Positions 1-10,815 of a DNA stretch of 39,753 bases are shown here, in pieces; positions within the stretch are counted from its first letter, which is position 1, and each line of letters begins with the position of its first letter. Position numbers and translations under genes: made by a program. The stretch lies in NCBI RefSeq assembly GCF_024697385.1, contig NZ_JAILFV010000014.1:1-39753 (forward strand), in the 5' to 3' direction. The stretch is from Anaerovibrio sp. (GTDB taxonomy: Bacteria > Bacillota > Negativicutes > Selenomonadales > Selenomonadaceae). The notes under the pieces were generated by a model. That model was not told the DNA's origin, did not search any database, and saw only the letters and a list, made by a program, of their open reading frames with translations.

Positions 1-54
1 TCCCTGTATCTGATAGGATATCTTCGGGAGTTTTTGGCGTCGGGGAAGCTTTGA
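1..54 (+). CDS. 3' end of an unidentified CDS (truncated by window)
   Basis: Frame 1 is open from base 1 (SLYLIGYLREFLASGKL*) to TGA at 52-54; too short to identify. Confidence 0.4.
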   Translation, partial: SLYLIGYLREFLASGKL

Positions 55-76
55 TATTTCTTTGTGAGGTATTGTT

Positions 77-937
77 GTGCAGACAGTTTATCCGAGTTTT
101 TATAAAGATTTTATATGCAAGGCGGAAAAGTGTGGTCATTCCTGTTGCCGTGGCTGGGAAATAGATATTGATGATGCTTCGATGAAAAAGTATCAGTCAA
201 TGGATGGTCAGCTGGGGCTTGACCTGGTGGTTTATACCACCTGTGAGAATGGGGTATCAAAATTCATACTCAATAGTGATGACCAATGCCCTTTTTTGCT
301 CCGGAATGGCTTGTGCAGGCTTATAATCGAAGGCGGTGAGGAACTGCTTTGCAATATTTGTGCGTCTCATCCGAGATTTTATACTATTGCAGGTGATTTT
401 GAGCTGGCCGGGACAGGCCTCAGCTGTGAAAAAACCTGTGAACTGCTTTTGGCGGATGATGAGCCCCTGAGGTTCTACCTGGAGGGTAGTCATGAGACCA
501 TGGACTTTTACCAGCTCATTGATCGCCTGGGGTTTAAGATGCTAAAGAATGAGATGCTGTTTGTGCCTGGACTTTCCAGACTGGAAGCCTGCAATGTGCT
601 GGATACCATGGCCAGGACTGAGCCGATTGATGAAAAATGGATGACGGATATCAACGGGTACAGGGAATATCTCATAATGCACCCGGATGTACTGACGCGA
701 TACAGGGAGCAGGTTGATGATGGTATCCTTCAGAAAATATACCAGTATATTGTTTATCGCCAGCTGACCAAGCTGACGGAGGTCACCACTGAGGACCTGT
801 TGATATATGCTGACTGCTCAATGGAGTATATTTTTATTGCTGCGGCAATTTCAGGAGATCTCCATGAGGCTGTACGCCGTTGGTCTGAGCAGATAGAATA
901 CTGTATTGAAAATGTGGATATGCTGCTTTTTTGCTGA
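77..937 (+). CDS. fliB: Flagellin lysine-N-methylase (FliB-like), Cys-rich
   Basis: 286 aa; N-terminal YPSFYKDFICKAEKCGHSCCRGWEIDID and CxxCxxHPRF-type Cys motifs typical of FliB/YkgJ-like proteins. Confidence 0.75.
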   Translation: MQTVYPSFYKDFICKAEKCGHSCCRGWEIDIDDASMKKYQSMDGQLGLDLVVYTTCENGVSKFILNSDDQCPFLLRNGLCRLIIEGGEELLCNICASHPRFYTIAGDFELAGTGLSCEKTCELLLADDEPLRFYLEGSHETMDFYQLIDRLGFKMLKNEMLFVPGLSRLEACNVLDTMARTEPIDEKWMTDINGYREYLIMHPDVLTRYREQVDDGILQKIYQYIVYRQLTKLTEVTTEDLLIYADCSMEYIFIAAAISGDLHEAVRRWSEQIEYCIENVDMLLFC

Positions 938-1034
938 GGATGGTTTCCTGAGCAATATAGGGTAGAAATTTGGTCCGTCTTTTTTGTATAATGGTGTAAA
1001 TATTTTTGTTTGCTGATTAGGGGAGGCGGTCAGG

Positions 1035-1823
1035 TTGTCAATCGAAATAATTCAGGGGTTGCTTATTCCTTTCCTGGGTACCAGCCTGGGGGCTGCCTGT
1101 GTTTTTTTCATGAAAAATCAGATAAATCCGATGGTGCAGAGAGGTCTTTTGGGCTTTGCTGCCGGTATAATGGTAGCTGCATCGGTATGGAGCCTTTTGA
1201 TTCCCGCCATGGAACAGGCGGTTTTAGGCTGGGGGGAAATGTTGAGCTGTGTTCCTGCGGTAACTGGCTTTTGGGGCGGAATTCTTTTTTTGCTCCTGCT
1301 GGATCATTTTATACCTCATCAGCATATGAACAGCGATGAGACCGAAGGAATTTGCTGTAATATATCCCATTCTGCAAAATTGGTCCTGGCGGTGGTACTC
1401 CATAATATTCCTGAGGGTATGGCTGTTGGTGTAGTTTATGCCAGCTGGTACATGGGGGCTTCAGATATTACCCTGGGAGCGGCTGTGGCCTTGGCTGTGG
1501 GTATTGCCATCCAGAATTTTCCGGAGGGGGCCATTATTTCCATGCCACTGCGGGCTGATGGCCTGTCCAAGGGGAAGGCCTTCTTTTACGGGGTGCTTTC
1601 CGGGGCTGTGGAGCCTGTAGGTGCTTTTGTTACCATGCTTTTTGCCGGTATTATTACCCCAGTATTACCGTTTTTCCTCAGCTTTGCGGCAGGAGCCATG
1701 CTGTATGTCGTGGTGGAGGAAATTATTCCCGAGATGTCTGAGGGGGAGCATTCAAATATTGGAACTATTATGTTTGCTATAGGTTTTTCGGTTATGATGA
1801 TATTGGATACAACCCTGGGCTAA
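1035..1823 (+). CDS. ZIP family metal transporter
   Basis: 262 aa multi-pass protein with HNIPEGMAVGV and QNFPEGAIISMPL ZIP signature motifs; TTG start. Confidence 0.85.
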   Translation: MSIEIIQGLLIPFLGTSLGAACVFFMKNQINPMVQRGLLGFAAGIMVAASVWSLLIPAMEQAVLGWGEMLSCVPAVTGFWGGILFLLLLDHFIPHQHMNSDETEGICCNISHSAKLVLAVVLHNIPEGMAVGVVYASWYMGASDITLGAAVALAVGIAIQNFPEGAIISMPLRADGLSKGKAFFYGVLSGAVEPVGAFVTMLFAGIITPVLPFFLSFAAGAMLYVVVEEIIPEMSEGEHSNIGTIMFAIGFSVMMILDTTLG

Positions 1824-1893
1824 TGTCAAGGCCGGGACACTTGGAACAGGGAAACTGATATTTTGTATGTTGGTCGTATTTATGAGGTGAGAT

Positions 1894-3117
1894 TTGGTGA
1901 AATTCTTGGAAAGATTTGCGACATCCAGGGCTATACAGGATGGAATTTACTTTTCAATTTTAATGGAGGTTTTTTTTATCGGGCTGTTTCCTACAGTTGC
2001 CATAGTATTTCTGGGAATTGGTATTCTGCTGTTCTTCCTGCGATTATGGAAGGATCCCGGCTTTAAACTTCAGGAAACTTATTTCAGGTGGTTTATAGTG
2101 GTTTATCTGGTTTTCGGAGCGGCCTCGATCTTGGTATCTCCGGACAAGATGTACAGCCTGTCAATATGGTATGTCCTGGTGTTGATTTACCTGTTTACAT
2201 ATATCCTGATTTCCCAGAATGTTACATCCAATGCACAGGTGAAGTACCTGGCCTACGCTTTGGGTATATCAGCGGCTTTTGTGGTGCTGTATGGGTTCTT
2301 CCAGTTCATTTTTGGCATTGATACCAGCGCGATGAAATGGGTTGATGGTGAGGCTTTTCCGGAGCTCAGGAACAGGGTTTTTTCCACCTGGGAAAATCCC
2401 AATATCCTGGCTGCTTATCTTGATATTGTGGTATGTATGCTTTTGGGAATGTTTGCCCATGCTGAGGGACGAAAGATCCGTATCATGCTGGTGGCAGGAA
2501 TACTTTGTGCGTTGGCGTGCCTGGCCATGACCTATGCAAGGGGAGCCTGCCTTACTATTGCTGTTATTTTAGTTGGCTATGGAGCTCTCAAGGACAAGCG
2601 TGTTTTACTGGGAGCCCTAGTGCTGGTCATAGGTGCCCTGGTACTGAACCCGGTGCTGCTTGAGCGTATGAGTACGGTGTTTTCCATGGCGGATACATCC
2701 TCTGAAATGCGGATAGCCATGTGGGAGAGTACTATACAGATGATAATGGACCATCCTATTTTTGGTATAGGTGGTGGAGCTTATTCATTGGTTTATCCTA
2801 TTTACGATACATATATTGTGGATGGCAGTGTCACCCTGGTCCATGCGCATAATATATACCTGAACTACTTGGCTGAGGTGGGTATAATCGGTGGGATGGC
2901 CTTTTTGATGTTCTTTTTGGGCAACATGCTTATGGCACTGTTTCCTAAAAAGGAGATGCCGGATAATTTTACCCGTGGAATGATGGCGGGATTGGGACTG
3001 GCATTGGTATCAGTGGCCCTTAACGGACTTACGGATGATGTGCTCTATAATATTCCATCGTCAATGCTGCTTTGGCTTATGTTTGGTCTGGTACATGTAT
3101 TAAAGGAGAAAATTTAA
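1894..3117 (+). CDS. O-antigen ligase family (Wzy/WaaL-like) membrane protein
   Basis: 407 aa polytopic protein; HNIYLNYLAEVGIIGGMAFL and MWESTIQMIMDHPIFGIGGG are typical of Wzy_C/O-antigen ligase proteins. Confidence 0.8.
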   Translation: MVKFLERFATSRAIQDGIYFSILMEVFFIGLFPTVAIVFLGIGILLFFLRLWKDPGFKLQETYFRWFIVVYLVFGAASILVSPDKMYSLSIWYVLVLIYLFTYILISQNVTSNAQVKYLAYALGISAAFVVLYGFFQFIFGIDTSAMKWVDGEAFPELRNRVFSTWENPNILAAYLDIVVCMLLGMFAHAEGRKIRIMLVAGILCALACLAMTYARGACLTIAVILVGYGALKDKRVLLGALVLVIGALVLNPVLLERMSTVFSMADTSSEMRIAMWESTIQMIMDHPIFGIGGGAYSLVYPIYDTYIVDGSVTLVHAHNIYLNYLAEVGIIGGMAFLMFFLGNMLMALFPKKEMPDNFTRGMMAGLGLALVSVALNGLTDDVLYNIPSSMLLWLMFGLVHVLKEKI

Positions 3118-3776
3118 TGGATATATTAACTTTTGAGTTTTGGACGGCATTGTTTTCAATTATAATCCTGGATTTGGTCCTGGCAGGGGACAATGCTGTG
3201 GTTATTGCCATGGCAGCCCACAGATTGCCTGCAGAATTAAAAAAGAAGGCTATACTGGTAGGCACTGCAGGTGCGGTAGTCATAAGAATAATCATGACAA
3301 TGCTGGCAGTCTACCTTTTGTCTATTCCTTATTTGCAGGCAATGGGCGGACTGCTGCTCATCCCAATTGCCATAAAGCTGCTGAAACCGGCCGAGGAGGG
3401 CCATGTAGAGGAAGCAGATAACTTTATGGGTGCCGTAAAGACAATAATAGTAGCTGATGCTGCCATGGGCATAGATAATGTGCTGGCAGTTGCCGGTGCG
3501 GCCCGGGGCAGTTTCATGCTGGTGGTAGTTGGTCTTCTTATCAGTGTTCCAATCGTGGTTGGCAGCAGTCAGCTGATTGGCAAGCTGTTGGATAAATGGC
3601 CGGTGCTTATATATCTGGGAGCTGGTATTTTGGGTTGGACAGGTGGAAGCATGCTCATCCATGATGCCAGCATAGGTCCGATGATTGCAAATATTATTGG
3701 CCCTATGGCCAATATGGTTGTGCCGGGAATCCTGGCAGCCGGAGTGTGCATTTTCGGCCTGATGAGAAAGAAATAA
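3117..3776 (+). CDS. TerC family (YjbE-type) integral membrane protein
   Basis: MDILTFEFWTALFSIIILDLVLAGDNAVVIAMAA and AAMGIDNVLAVAGAARG TerC motifs; ATG at 3117 is preferred over the ORF-track start at 3072. Confidence 0.85.
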   Translation: MDILTFEFWTALFSIIILDLVLAGDNAVVIAMAAHRLPAELKKKAILVGTAGAVVIRIIMTMLAVYLLSIPYLQAMGGLLLIPIAIKLLKPAEEGHVEEADNFMGAVKTIIVADAAMGIDNVLAVAGAARGSFMLVVVGLLISVPIVVGSSQLIGKLLDKWPVLIYLGAGILGWTGGSMLIHDASIGPMIANIIGPMANMVVPGILAAGVCIFGLMRKK

Positions 3777-3917
3777 TCATGGTATCCTTCTGAGGCATGG
3801 TGGAGTGCTGACGATGGTTGCCGGTTTGTATTTGAAGCTGGTATTTTGTATGGTTATACATGGTATAGCTTGTGTGCATTGCGTGAATAATTGTTTGACG
3901 AATATGCCTTTTGTGCA

Positions 3918-3946
3918 TTGACAATTATATAGGAACGATTTAAAAT
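3918..3946 (+). promoter_or_regulatory. Predicted sigma70-type promoter for the riboswitch-mutAB transcript
   Basis: TTGACA (3918-3923), 17-nt spacer, TAAAAT (3941-3946), just upstream of the cobalamin riboswitch. Confidence 0.7.
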
Positions 3947-3968
3947 AATAATAAATAGAATAGAGTAA

Positions 3969-4132
3969 GGACAGGTGTCTGTTGATCAGACTTAATAGAG
4001 AATCCGGTAAAATGCCGGAGCGGTCCCGCCACTGTAAGGGCTGAGCGAGGTACAATCATGTCACTGGAATGCATGTGCAGACTGGGAAGGCGTACTGAGC
4101 TATGACCCCGAGCCAGGAGAACTGCCTGTTTT
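3969..4132 (+). ncRNA. Cobalamin (B12) riboswitch aptamer
   Basis: gaatccggtaaaatgccggagcggtcccgccactgta core, near-consensus B12 box agccaggagaactgcct, and P1 pairing acagg/cctgt. Confidence 0.93.
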
Positions 4133-4267
4133 ATCATCACCGTTAGCGAAAAGAGGATTGTCATCAGTCCTTTGCGATTGGATATGCTTATACCTGCGAG
4201 CGATGGGTAGGGGATGGAACTACGATGGATGGAATAGCTGTATAATATTCATTTATCTGGTATCAGT

Positions 4268-4298
4268 CTCCGGCTTTTTTGAGTCGGAGTTTTCTTTT
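4268..4298 (+). terminator. Intrinsic terminator-like hairpin between B12 riboswitch and mutA (possible expression platform)
   Basis: CTCCGGC / GTCGGAG stem (one G-U), loop ttttttga, followed by ttttctttt; no stop codon of a preceding gene needs it. Confidence 0.6.
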
Positions 4299-4382
4299 AT
4301 CAGGCAGGTATTTCTTGCATCATGTCTGTCTGCAAACTCTATGCAGATGGACTTTTTTATTTTGTATGAGGGAGGTTGTTGT

Positions 4383-6584
4383 ATGAGTGAGGAGAAAAGC
4401 GGCCAGGCTGCCGGAGACTTGGATCTTCAGGCACTTTTGAAAAAGTCGCATCAGGAAACTTCTTTTCCGGATGTTCCTTTGGACGAATTTGAGCCGCCCA
4501 CTTATGAGGAGTGGAAGGAAGCCTGTATTGCTCTTTTGAAGGGGGCACCATTCGATAAGAAAATGTATACCAAAACCTATGAGGGTATTACATTTTCGCC
4601 AATGTATTTCAGGGCTGACACTGATTCTATTTTGCCCAAGAAATCCTTTCCAGGGCTGGATGATTATCTGAGGGGTGCCAAGCCTAATGGCTATATAGAG
4701 GCTCCATGGGGAATAGCCCAGTCCTGTGATGAGACCATGCCCAAGGAGAATAATGAGCTGTTGAAGCATGAGATCGACAGGGGCTCGACCATTTATAACA
4801 TTCGTTTGGACAGGGCTACCTTATCCTGTGTGGATGCCGGTCAGACTGACAAGCCAGGGGATGATGGCTGCAGTATCACCACCTTGCAGGATGTTCATGA
4901 TCTGCTGGATGGGCTTAAGCTGGATACATATCCACTGTATATCTATGCCGGTGAATCGGCTTTGCCTGTCTTCGCGATGGTGATTGCGGCTCTGAAGGCA
5001 AGCGGCAGGGATATTGGAGCTTTAAGGGGCATTATAGCGGCAAATCCTGTTGGGGAGCTGGTTGCCAGGGGGAAAAACAGCCAGTCATTGGACAAGCTGT
5101 ATGATGAGGCCTATGAATGCGGTAAATGGGCCATAAAGAATACGCCACAGCTCAGGACATTGTTTGTAAAAAGCGATGTATTCAGCAATGGTGGCGCAAA
5201 TGACATCCAGGAAATAGCCTACAGCCTGTCAGTGGCCGTTGATTATCTCCGGGCAATGATGGAGCGTGGCATGACGGTGGACGAGGCTGCAGGACAGATA
5301 GCCTTTGAATTTTCCATGGGTGCCAATTTCTTTATGCAGATTGCCAAGCTGAGGGCCGTGCGGCCGATTTGGGCACAGATTGTAGAGGCCTTTGGCGGGA
5401 ATGAGGATTCCCGCAAAATGTACATACATGCCCGCCCATCAAGATTTTTCAAGACCGTATATGATCCGTATGTAAATATGCTGCGCAATACCTCTGAAAT
5501 CTTTTCCGGTGTTGTGGGAGGCTTGGATTCCTTTGAAAATCCTCCTTTTGATGAGGTTATCCGCAAGGGGGATGAATTCTCCCGCAGAATTGCCCGTAAT
5601 GTACAGATCATGCTTCAGGAGGAATTTGGCCTGCTGCAGCCAATAGATCCTGCCGGTGGTTCCTGGGCAGTGGAGACTCTTACCAAGCAGGTTAAGGAAA
5701 AGCTGTGGGCAGAATTCCAGACCGTGGAAGGTAAGGGCGGAATAGTTGCTGCACTGAAGGAGGGATATCCTCAGGAGCAGATAGCAGGTATTCTTGCCGA
5801 CAGATTTAAAAAACTGGAGCTGCGCCGTGATCGTATTGTAGGTTCCAATATGTATCCGAATATGACGGAGGTACGCCTCGATCCACGACCGGAGGATTTT
5901 GGGGAGAACAAAAAACTTCGCTGTGAGGCTGTGTCAGCTTATATTAACGATGTGGATGTTCAGTACAGGGATGAGGCACTGTCCAAAATAAAGGAGACAA
6001 AGGGCTCCATGGATTGCGTGATATCAGCTGCCAAGGCTGGAGCCACTGTATCCGAGCTGAAGCAGGCCCTCACCTGTCCTAAATGTGCTGAAGCCGCCGA
6101 GGAAATCGAAAAAATAGGTGTTCACCGTTGGAGCGAGCGGTATGAGGCTCTCCGTATGGTAACTGAAGCCTATAAGGAAAAACACGATGATAATGTGAGG
6201 ATTTTCCTGGCCAATATGGGTCCTATCCCACAGCATAAGGCCCGTGCAGACTTTACCACCGGTTTCCTCCAGGTAGGAGCCTTCGAGGTAATGGGCAACA
6301 ATGGGTTTAAGACTGTCGAGGAGGCAGCAGCTGCTGCAAAGGAATCAGGGGCAGATGCTGTTGTAATATGCTCCACTGATGCCACCTATCCGGAGATTGT
6401 TCCTGCCCTGGCACCTATGCTTCATGAGGCTTTGCCTCAGGCTACTGTTTTCCTGGCAGGAGAAGCACCGAAGGACCTCAAGGAAACATATGATGCCGCT
6501 GGCATAAACAGCTATATTTCTGTCAGGGCAAATTGCTATGAAATTTTGCAGGCACTGCAGAAAAAGAAAGGGATGATTGAGTGA
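4383..6584 (+). CDS. mutA: Methylmalonyl-CoA mutase small (beta) subunit
   Basis: Starts [13 protein letters not shown] after a ggagg RBS; MCM-fold domain plus degenerate B12 domain lacking DxHxxG; pairs with adjacent mutB. The ORF-track start at 4158 lies in the leader. Confidence 0.92.
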   Translation: MSEEKSGQAAGDLDLQALLKKSHQETSFPDVPLDEFEPPTYEEWKEACIALLKGAPFDKKMYTKTYEGITFSPMYFRADTDSILPKKSFPGLDDYLRGAKPNGYIEAPWGIAQSCDETMPKENNELLKHEIDRGSTIYNIRLDRATLSCVDAGQTDKPGDDGCSITTLQDVHDLLDGLKLDTYPLYIYAGESALPVFAMVIAALKASGRDIGALRGIIAANPVGELVARGKNSQSLDKLYDEAYECGKWAIKNTPQLRTLFVKSDVFSNGGANDIQEIAYSLSVAVDYLRAMMERGMTVDEAAGQIAFEFSMGANFFMQIAKLRAVRPIWAQIVEAFGGNEDSRKMYIHARPSRFFKTVYDPYVNMLRNTSEIFSGVVGGLDSFENPPFDEVIRKGDEFSRRIARNVQIMLQEEFGLLQPIDPAGGSWAVETLTKQVKEKLWAEFQTVEGKGGIVAALKEGYPQEQIAGILADRFKKLELRRDRIVGSNMYPNMTEVRLDPRPEDFGENKKLRCEAVSAYINDVDVQYRDEALSKIKETKGSMDCVISAAKAGATVSELKQALTCPKCAEAAEEIEKIGVHRWSERYEALRMVTEAYKEKHDDNVRIFLANMGPIPQHKARADFTTGFLQVGAFEVMGNNGFKTVEEAAAAAKESGADAVVICSTDATYPEIVPALAPMLHEALPQATVFLAGEAPKDLKETYDAAGINSYISVRANCYEILQALQKKKGMIE

Positions 6585-8785
6585 TGGCTTCTTTTAAAAA
6601 TCCGGATTTTACCACAATGAATCTTAAAGAAGCTCCAGAGCGAAGCCCTGAAGAATGGCGCAGGCTGTTCAAGGATTCTGCCGGTGCTGCCTTTGATGAT
6701 TTGACCGGTAAGACTATGGAGCATATTCCTATAAAGCCGTTGTATAATTATGATGAATATGAGCATATGAATCACCTGGATTTCGCTTCAGGGATTCCGC
6801 CGTGCCTGAGGGGACCTTATTCTACCATGTATGTCTTCCGCCCTTGGACAGTTCGTCAGTATGCGGGCTTCTCAACGGCTGAGGAATCAAATGCATTTTA
6901 TCGCCGCAACCTGGCTGCCGGGCAAAAAGGTCTGTCCATAGCCTTTGATCTGCCTACCCACCGCGGGTATGATTCTGATAATCCCCGTGTATTGGGTGAT
7001 GTTGGTAAGGCAGGAGTTGCGATAGATTCAATTTTGGATATGCGTATACTCTTTAGTGGCATTCCATTGGATCAGATGTCCGTATCCATGACCATGAATG
7101 GTGCAGTATTGCCTATACTGGCCTTTTATATCCTTTCCGGCGAAGAGCAGGGTGTAGACAAGAGTGTCATGGCAGGTACTATTCAGAATGATATCCTGAA
7201 GGAATTCATGGTGCGTAATACTTACATCTATCCACCTGAGATGTCCATGCGTATCATTGGTGATATTTTTGAATATACTACTAAATACATGCCTAAATTC
7301 AACAGCATTTCCATTTCCGGCTACCATATGCAGGAGGCAGGCGCCACTGCAGATATTGAGTTGGGCTATACGCTGGCTGATGGTCTGGAGTATATCCGGA
7401 CAGGTGTGGCTGCAGGATTACCGGTTGATGCCTTCGCCAAGCGGTTGTCCTTCTTCTGGGCAATTGGCAAGAATTATTTCATGGAGGTTGCCAAGATGCG
7501 TGCAGCCCGTGTTCTCTGGGCCAAGATTGTCAAATCATTTGGTGCTACAAATGACAAATCCATGGCTCTGAGAACCCACAGCCAGACTTCAGGCTGGTCG
7601 CTTACGGCACAGGATCCGTTCAACAATGTTTCCCGTACACTTATGGAAGCTATGGGTGCTGCTCTTGGTCATACCCAGTCCCTGCATACCAATGCACTGG
7701 ATGAGGCCATTGCACTGCCGACTGATTTTTCGGCCCGTATTGCCCGTAATACACAGCTGTATATTCAGGATGAGACCAGTGTATGTAAGATTATTGATCC
7801 TTGGGGTGGTTCCTATTATGTTGAGGCCCTCACCAATGAGATTATCCGCCGTGCCTGGGCACATATCCAGGAGGTTGAGGCTCTGGGCGGCATGGCCAAG
7901 GCCATTAACAGCGGCCTGCCTAAGATGCGTATTGAGGAGGCTGCTGCCCGCCGTCAGGCCCAGATTGATTCCGGTAACGAATCCATTGTAGGATTGAATC
8001 GCTTCAGGCTGGAGAAGGAAGATCCGTTGGAGATTCTGGCCATCGATAACACTGCAGTTCGCCAGGCTCAGATTGAACGGCTGGAAAAGCTCCGTGCCGA
8101 GCGTAACGATGATGATGTCCGCCGTTGTCTGGAGGGTATTACCAAGGCTGCTGAATCCAGGGATAACGGCAATCTTTTGGAGGCTGCCGTTGATGCAGCC
8201 CGTGCCCATGCCTCCCTGGGTGAGATTTCCGATGCCGTTGAAAAGGTATCCGGAAGATTTCAGGCGGTCATTCATACAATTTCTGGGGTATATTCCTCTG
8301 AATTCACCGACAAGAGTGCTCTGGAGAAGGCACGGGAGATGGCTGATGAATTTGAGGAGCTCACCGGACGCAGACCAAGAATTTTTGTGGCCAAGATGGG
8401 ACAGGATGGTCATGACCGTGGCCAGAAGGTTATTGCCTCATCCTTTGCCGATATGGGCTGGGATGTGGATGTAGGGCCTCTGTTCCAGACTCCGGAGGAG
8501 ACCGCCCAGGATGCTGTGGACAATGATGTGCATATGGTCGGCTTCAGTTCACTGGCAGCAGGTCATAATACACTTCTGCCACAGCTGGTACAGGAGCTGG
8601 CAAATCTTGGCCGTGATGATATCATGGTTTGCATTGGTGGCGTAATACCGGTGCAGGATTATGATTTCCTCTATGAAAGTGGTGCAGTGGCAATTTTTGC
8701 ACCTGGAACCAATATTCCGGAGGCAGGGATTAAGCTGCTGACATTGCTGATTGAAAGAGCCAGGGAAGATTTGGAGGAAGAGTGA
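6584..8785 (+). CDS. mutB: Methylmalonyl-CoA mutase large (alpha) subunit
   Basis: [53 protein letters not shown] and C-terminal B12 motif DGHDRG; TGATG overlap with mutA. Confidence 0.96.
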   Translation: MASFKNPDFTTMNLKEAPERSPEEWRRLFKDSAGAAFDDLTGKTMEHIPIKPLYNYDEYEHMNHLDFASGIPPCLRGPYSTMYVFRPWTVRQYAGFSTAEESNAFYRRNLAAGQKGLSIAFDLPTHRGYDSDNPRVLGDVGKAGVAIDSILDMRILFSGIPLDQMSVSMTMNGAVLPILAFYILSGEEQGVDKSVMAGTIQNDILKEFMVRNTYIYPPEMSMRIIGDIFEYTTKYMPKFNSISISGYHMQEAGATADIELGYTLADGLEYIRTGVAAGLPVDAFAKRLSFFWAIGKNYFMEVAKMRAARVLWAKIVKSFGATNDKSMALRTHSQTSGWSLTAQDPFNNVSRTLMEAMGAALGHTQSLHTNALDEAIALPTDFSARIARNTQLYIQDETSVCKIIDPWGGSYYVEALTNEIIRRAWAHIQEVEALGGMAKAINSGLPKMRIEEAAARRQAQIDSGNESIVGLNRFRLEKEDPLEILAIDNTAVRQAQIERLEKLRAERNDDDVRRCLEGITKAAESRDNGNLLEAAVDAARAHASLGEISDAVEKVSGRFQAVIHTISGVYSSEFTDKSALEKAREMADEFEELTGRRPRIFVAKMGQDGHDRGQKVIASSFADMGWDVDVGPLFQTPEETAQDAVDNDVHMVGFSSLAAGHNTLLPQLVQELANLGRDDIMVCIGGVIPVQDYDFLYESGAVAIFAPGTNIPEAGIKLLTLLIERAREDLEEE

Positions 8786-8797
8786 TGGTGACGGGTT

Positions 8798-9991
8798 ATG
8801 GCTAAATATTCCACTTCAAAACCGAGCTGGGTTCCTGAAGAGCCCAATGAAAAATTTGCCTGTAGTGTTATGGGCGGTATAGAGGGGATTAAGGACACCA
8901 CCGTGGGAAATATAAATCCTAATATTCTGAACGGAAAGGTCAAACCAAAACGGCGGCTGGTCTTAAGTGAGGACGATTATGTCAATGGGGTGCTAAGGGG
9001 AGACCGCATGACATTGTCCCGGGCTATAACTCTCATTGAAAGTAATAATTCAAAGCATTTTGCCAAGGCACAGCGGGTATTGCAAAGGCTTTTACCACAT
9101 ACAGGAAAAGCACTTCGCATAGGTATTACCGGTGTGCCTGGCGCCGGCAAGAGCACAATCATAGAGGCTTTGGGCAATATGTTGTGTGATGCCGGTCATC
9201 GGGTGGCTGTTTTGTCCGTCGACCCTACCAGCTCTGTTACCAAGGGCTCAATATTGGGCGATAAAACAAGAATGGGGACTCTGTCCCGCCGGCAGGAGGC
9301 CTTTATAAGGCCTTCTCCTGCGGGAGGAACCCTGGGGGGAGTTGCCCGTAAAAGCCGTGAAACAATGCTCATGTGTGAAGCGGCCGGCTATGATATTATT
9401 CTCATTGAGACTGTGGGAGTTGGTCAGTCAGAAACCACCGTCAGGTCCATGGTGGATTTCTTCATGCTGGTGGTACTGACAGGTGCCGGTGACGACCTGC
9501 AGGGAATCAAAAAGGGAATTATGGAGTTGGCAGATGCAATTGTAATCAATAAGGCAGATGGCGATAATCTCCTGAAGGCAAAGGTGGCCAGGGGGGAATA
9601 TGAACGGATGATTGAGTATATACGGCCTGCTACTGAGGGGTGGCCGACTCATGCTTATCTGTGTTCTGCTTATACCAAATTTGGACTGCCTGAGCTTTGG
9701 AAGGTGATTCAGGCTTTCAGGGAAATGACTACCGAAAGTGGCGTTTTTGATAAGAGACGCCGGGGGCAGCTGCTGGAATGGATGCACAGTATGATTGATG
9801 AGCATCTCCACAGCCTGTTCTTTGACGACCCGGTTATTACCGGGCGGATGCCTGAGGTAAAGGCTGCTGTCCTGGAGGGCGTTATTTCACCAACCCAGGC
9901 CGTCAAGGAGTTGGTGAATATGTTTGATGTGGATATGGCAGCAAAGCGCCAGGTGGATATTTTTCATCCGGAAATGGAAGTGAAGGGATAA
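8798..9991 (+). CDS. meaB: MCM-associated GTPase MeaB (ArgK family), copy 1, with N-terminal extension
   Basis: GVPGAGKST Walker A, DPTSSVTKGSILGDKTRM, ETVGVGQSE, NKADGDN; N-terminal tail of about 60 aa absent in copy 2. Confidence 0.93.
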   Translation: MAKYSTSKPSWVPEEPNEKFACSVMGGIEGIKDTTVGNINPNILNGKVKPKRRLVLSEDDYVNGVLRGDRMTLSRAITLIESNNSKHFAKAQRVLQRLLPHTGKALRIGITGVPGAGKSTIIEALGNMLCDAGHRVAVLSVDPTSSVTKGSILGDKTRMGTLSRRQEAFIRPSPAGGTLGGVARKSRETMLMCEAAGYDIILIETVGVGQSETTVRSMVDFFMLVVLTGAGDDLQGIKKGIMELADAIVINKADGDNLLKAKVARGEYERMIEYIRPATEGWPTHAYLCSAYTKFGLPELWKVIQAFREMTTESGVFDKRRRGQLLEWMHSMIDEHLHSLFFDDPVITGRMPEVKAAVLEGVISPTQAVKELVNMFDVDMAAKRQVDIFHPEMEVKG

Positions 9992-9994
9992 TCG

Positions 9995-10561
9995 GTGTAT
10001 ACTAAAAAAATTTATCTTTCAGGTGGTAATTTTCATGAATTACAGGCTGTATACGAAGCACTTCACGGTGTTATAAAGGTCTGTACCGGATATATCAATC
10101 CTGACAGACAGCCTGCTGATTATGAATCAGTGGCTGCCGGGCGCACGAATGCAGTTATGGGCATCTGTCTGGAATATAATCCAAAGAAAATTGATATATC
10201 CATGCTGTTGGATGTTCTGTTTGCCGTGACTGATCCTTACAGTGAAAACCAACAGGGACCACTGAAGGGGCCGATGTATGGCTGTGGTGTATATTATGTA
10301 TCTTCTGAGGACCTTCCTCAGCTGCAGCTGCACATCAACTTCATGGCAAATAGGGGAACTCCGCCGGCTGTGGACTCCTGCGGGCTTATTATCAATGACC
10401 CTGTAAGTGATCAGAGACAGAGGCGTCGCCTGTTTGTAAAGGTAGAACGATTAGAGTCCTTTACAGAGGCCGAGGAAGTTCATCAGAATTTTTTACTGAA
10501 AAATCCTGATACGGCTACATATATTGATATTTGTAAATTCAAGAGATATATAGGGGAATGA
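9995..10561 (+). CDS. MsrA-fold protein lacking the catalytic Cys (putative pseudoenzyme)
   Basis: Aligns by eye along MsrA: GGNFH (for GGCFW)...GVIKVCTGYINP...YESVAAGRTNAV...EYNPKKIDISMLLDVLFAVTDPYSENQQGPLKGPMYGCGVYY. Confidence 0.75.
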   Translation: MYTKKIYLSGGNFHELQAVYEALHGVIKVCTGYINPDRQPADYESVAAGRTNAVMGICLEYNPKKIDISMLLDVLFAVTDPYSENQQGPLKGPMYGCGVYYVSSEDLPQLQLHINFMANRGTPPAVDSCGLIINDPVSDQRQRRRLFVKVERLESFTEAEEVHQNFLLKNPDTATYIDICKFKRYIGE

Positions 10562-10570
10562 TATCGGGAA

Positions 10571-10605
10571 TTAAAGGGTGATTGCCAGAGGCAATCACCC
10601 TTTAA
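10571..10605. terminator. Strong inverted repeat, probable terminator of mutAB-meaB-msrA-like unit
   Basis: Perfect 16-bp arms ttaaagggtgattgcc / ggcaatcaccctttaa with a 3-nt loop. Confidence 0.75.
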
Positions 10606-10634
10606 TAATTGTATGACAATTTTACTGTCTTTCC

Positions 10635-10663
10635 TTGACTGTGAATAGCTGTAGTGGTAGACT
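10635..10663 (+). promoter_or_regulatory. Possible promoter for the second propionate operon
   Basis: TTGACT, 17-nt spacer, TAGACT; weak -10. Confidence 0.3.
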
Positions 10664-10815
10664 TTTAATGATGTATAATATATCTGTGTAGGGTGTAATA
10701 ATTTATGGATTAAGGTAAGGATAACCGAGAGTTATGAATGCTGTTATTCATGGGTTTGCCATGCGTTCTACATGGAAAAAATCTGGTCGTATTTGACCGC
10801 AGGGGAGGATTTTCG

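Noticed and set aside
3072-3116. Upstream extension of the TerC ORF
   Set aside because: Overlaps the preceding O-antigen ligase-like gene; TerC homology starts at ATG 3117 with an aaggag RBS.
3777-3917. Minus-strand ORFs between terC and the riboswitch
   Set aside because: No homology recognised, no RBS; they overlap the promoter and riboswitch antisense.
4158-4382. N-terminal 75 residues of the 808-aa ORF
   Set aside because: Lies between the B12 riboswitch and the terminator; a proper RBS and ATG sit at 4383, where MutA homology begins.
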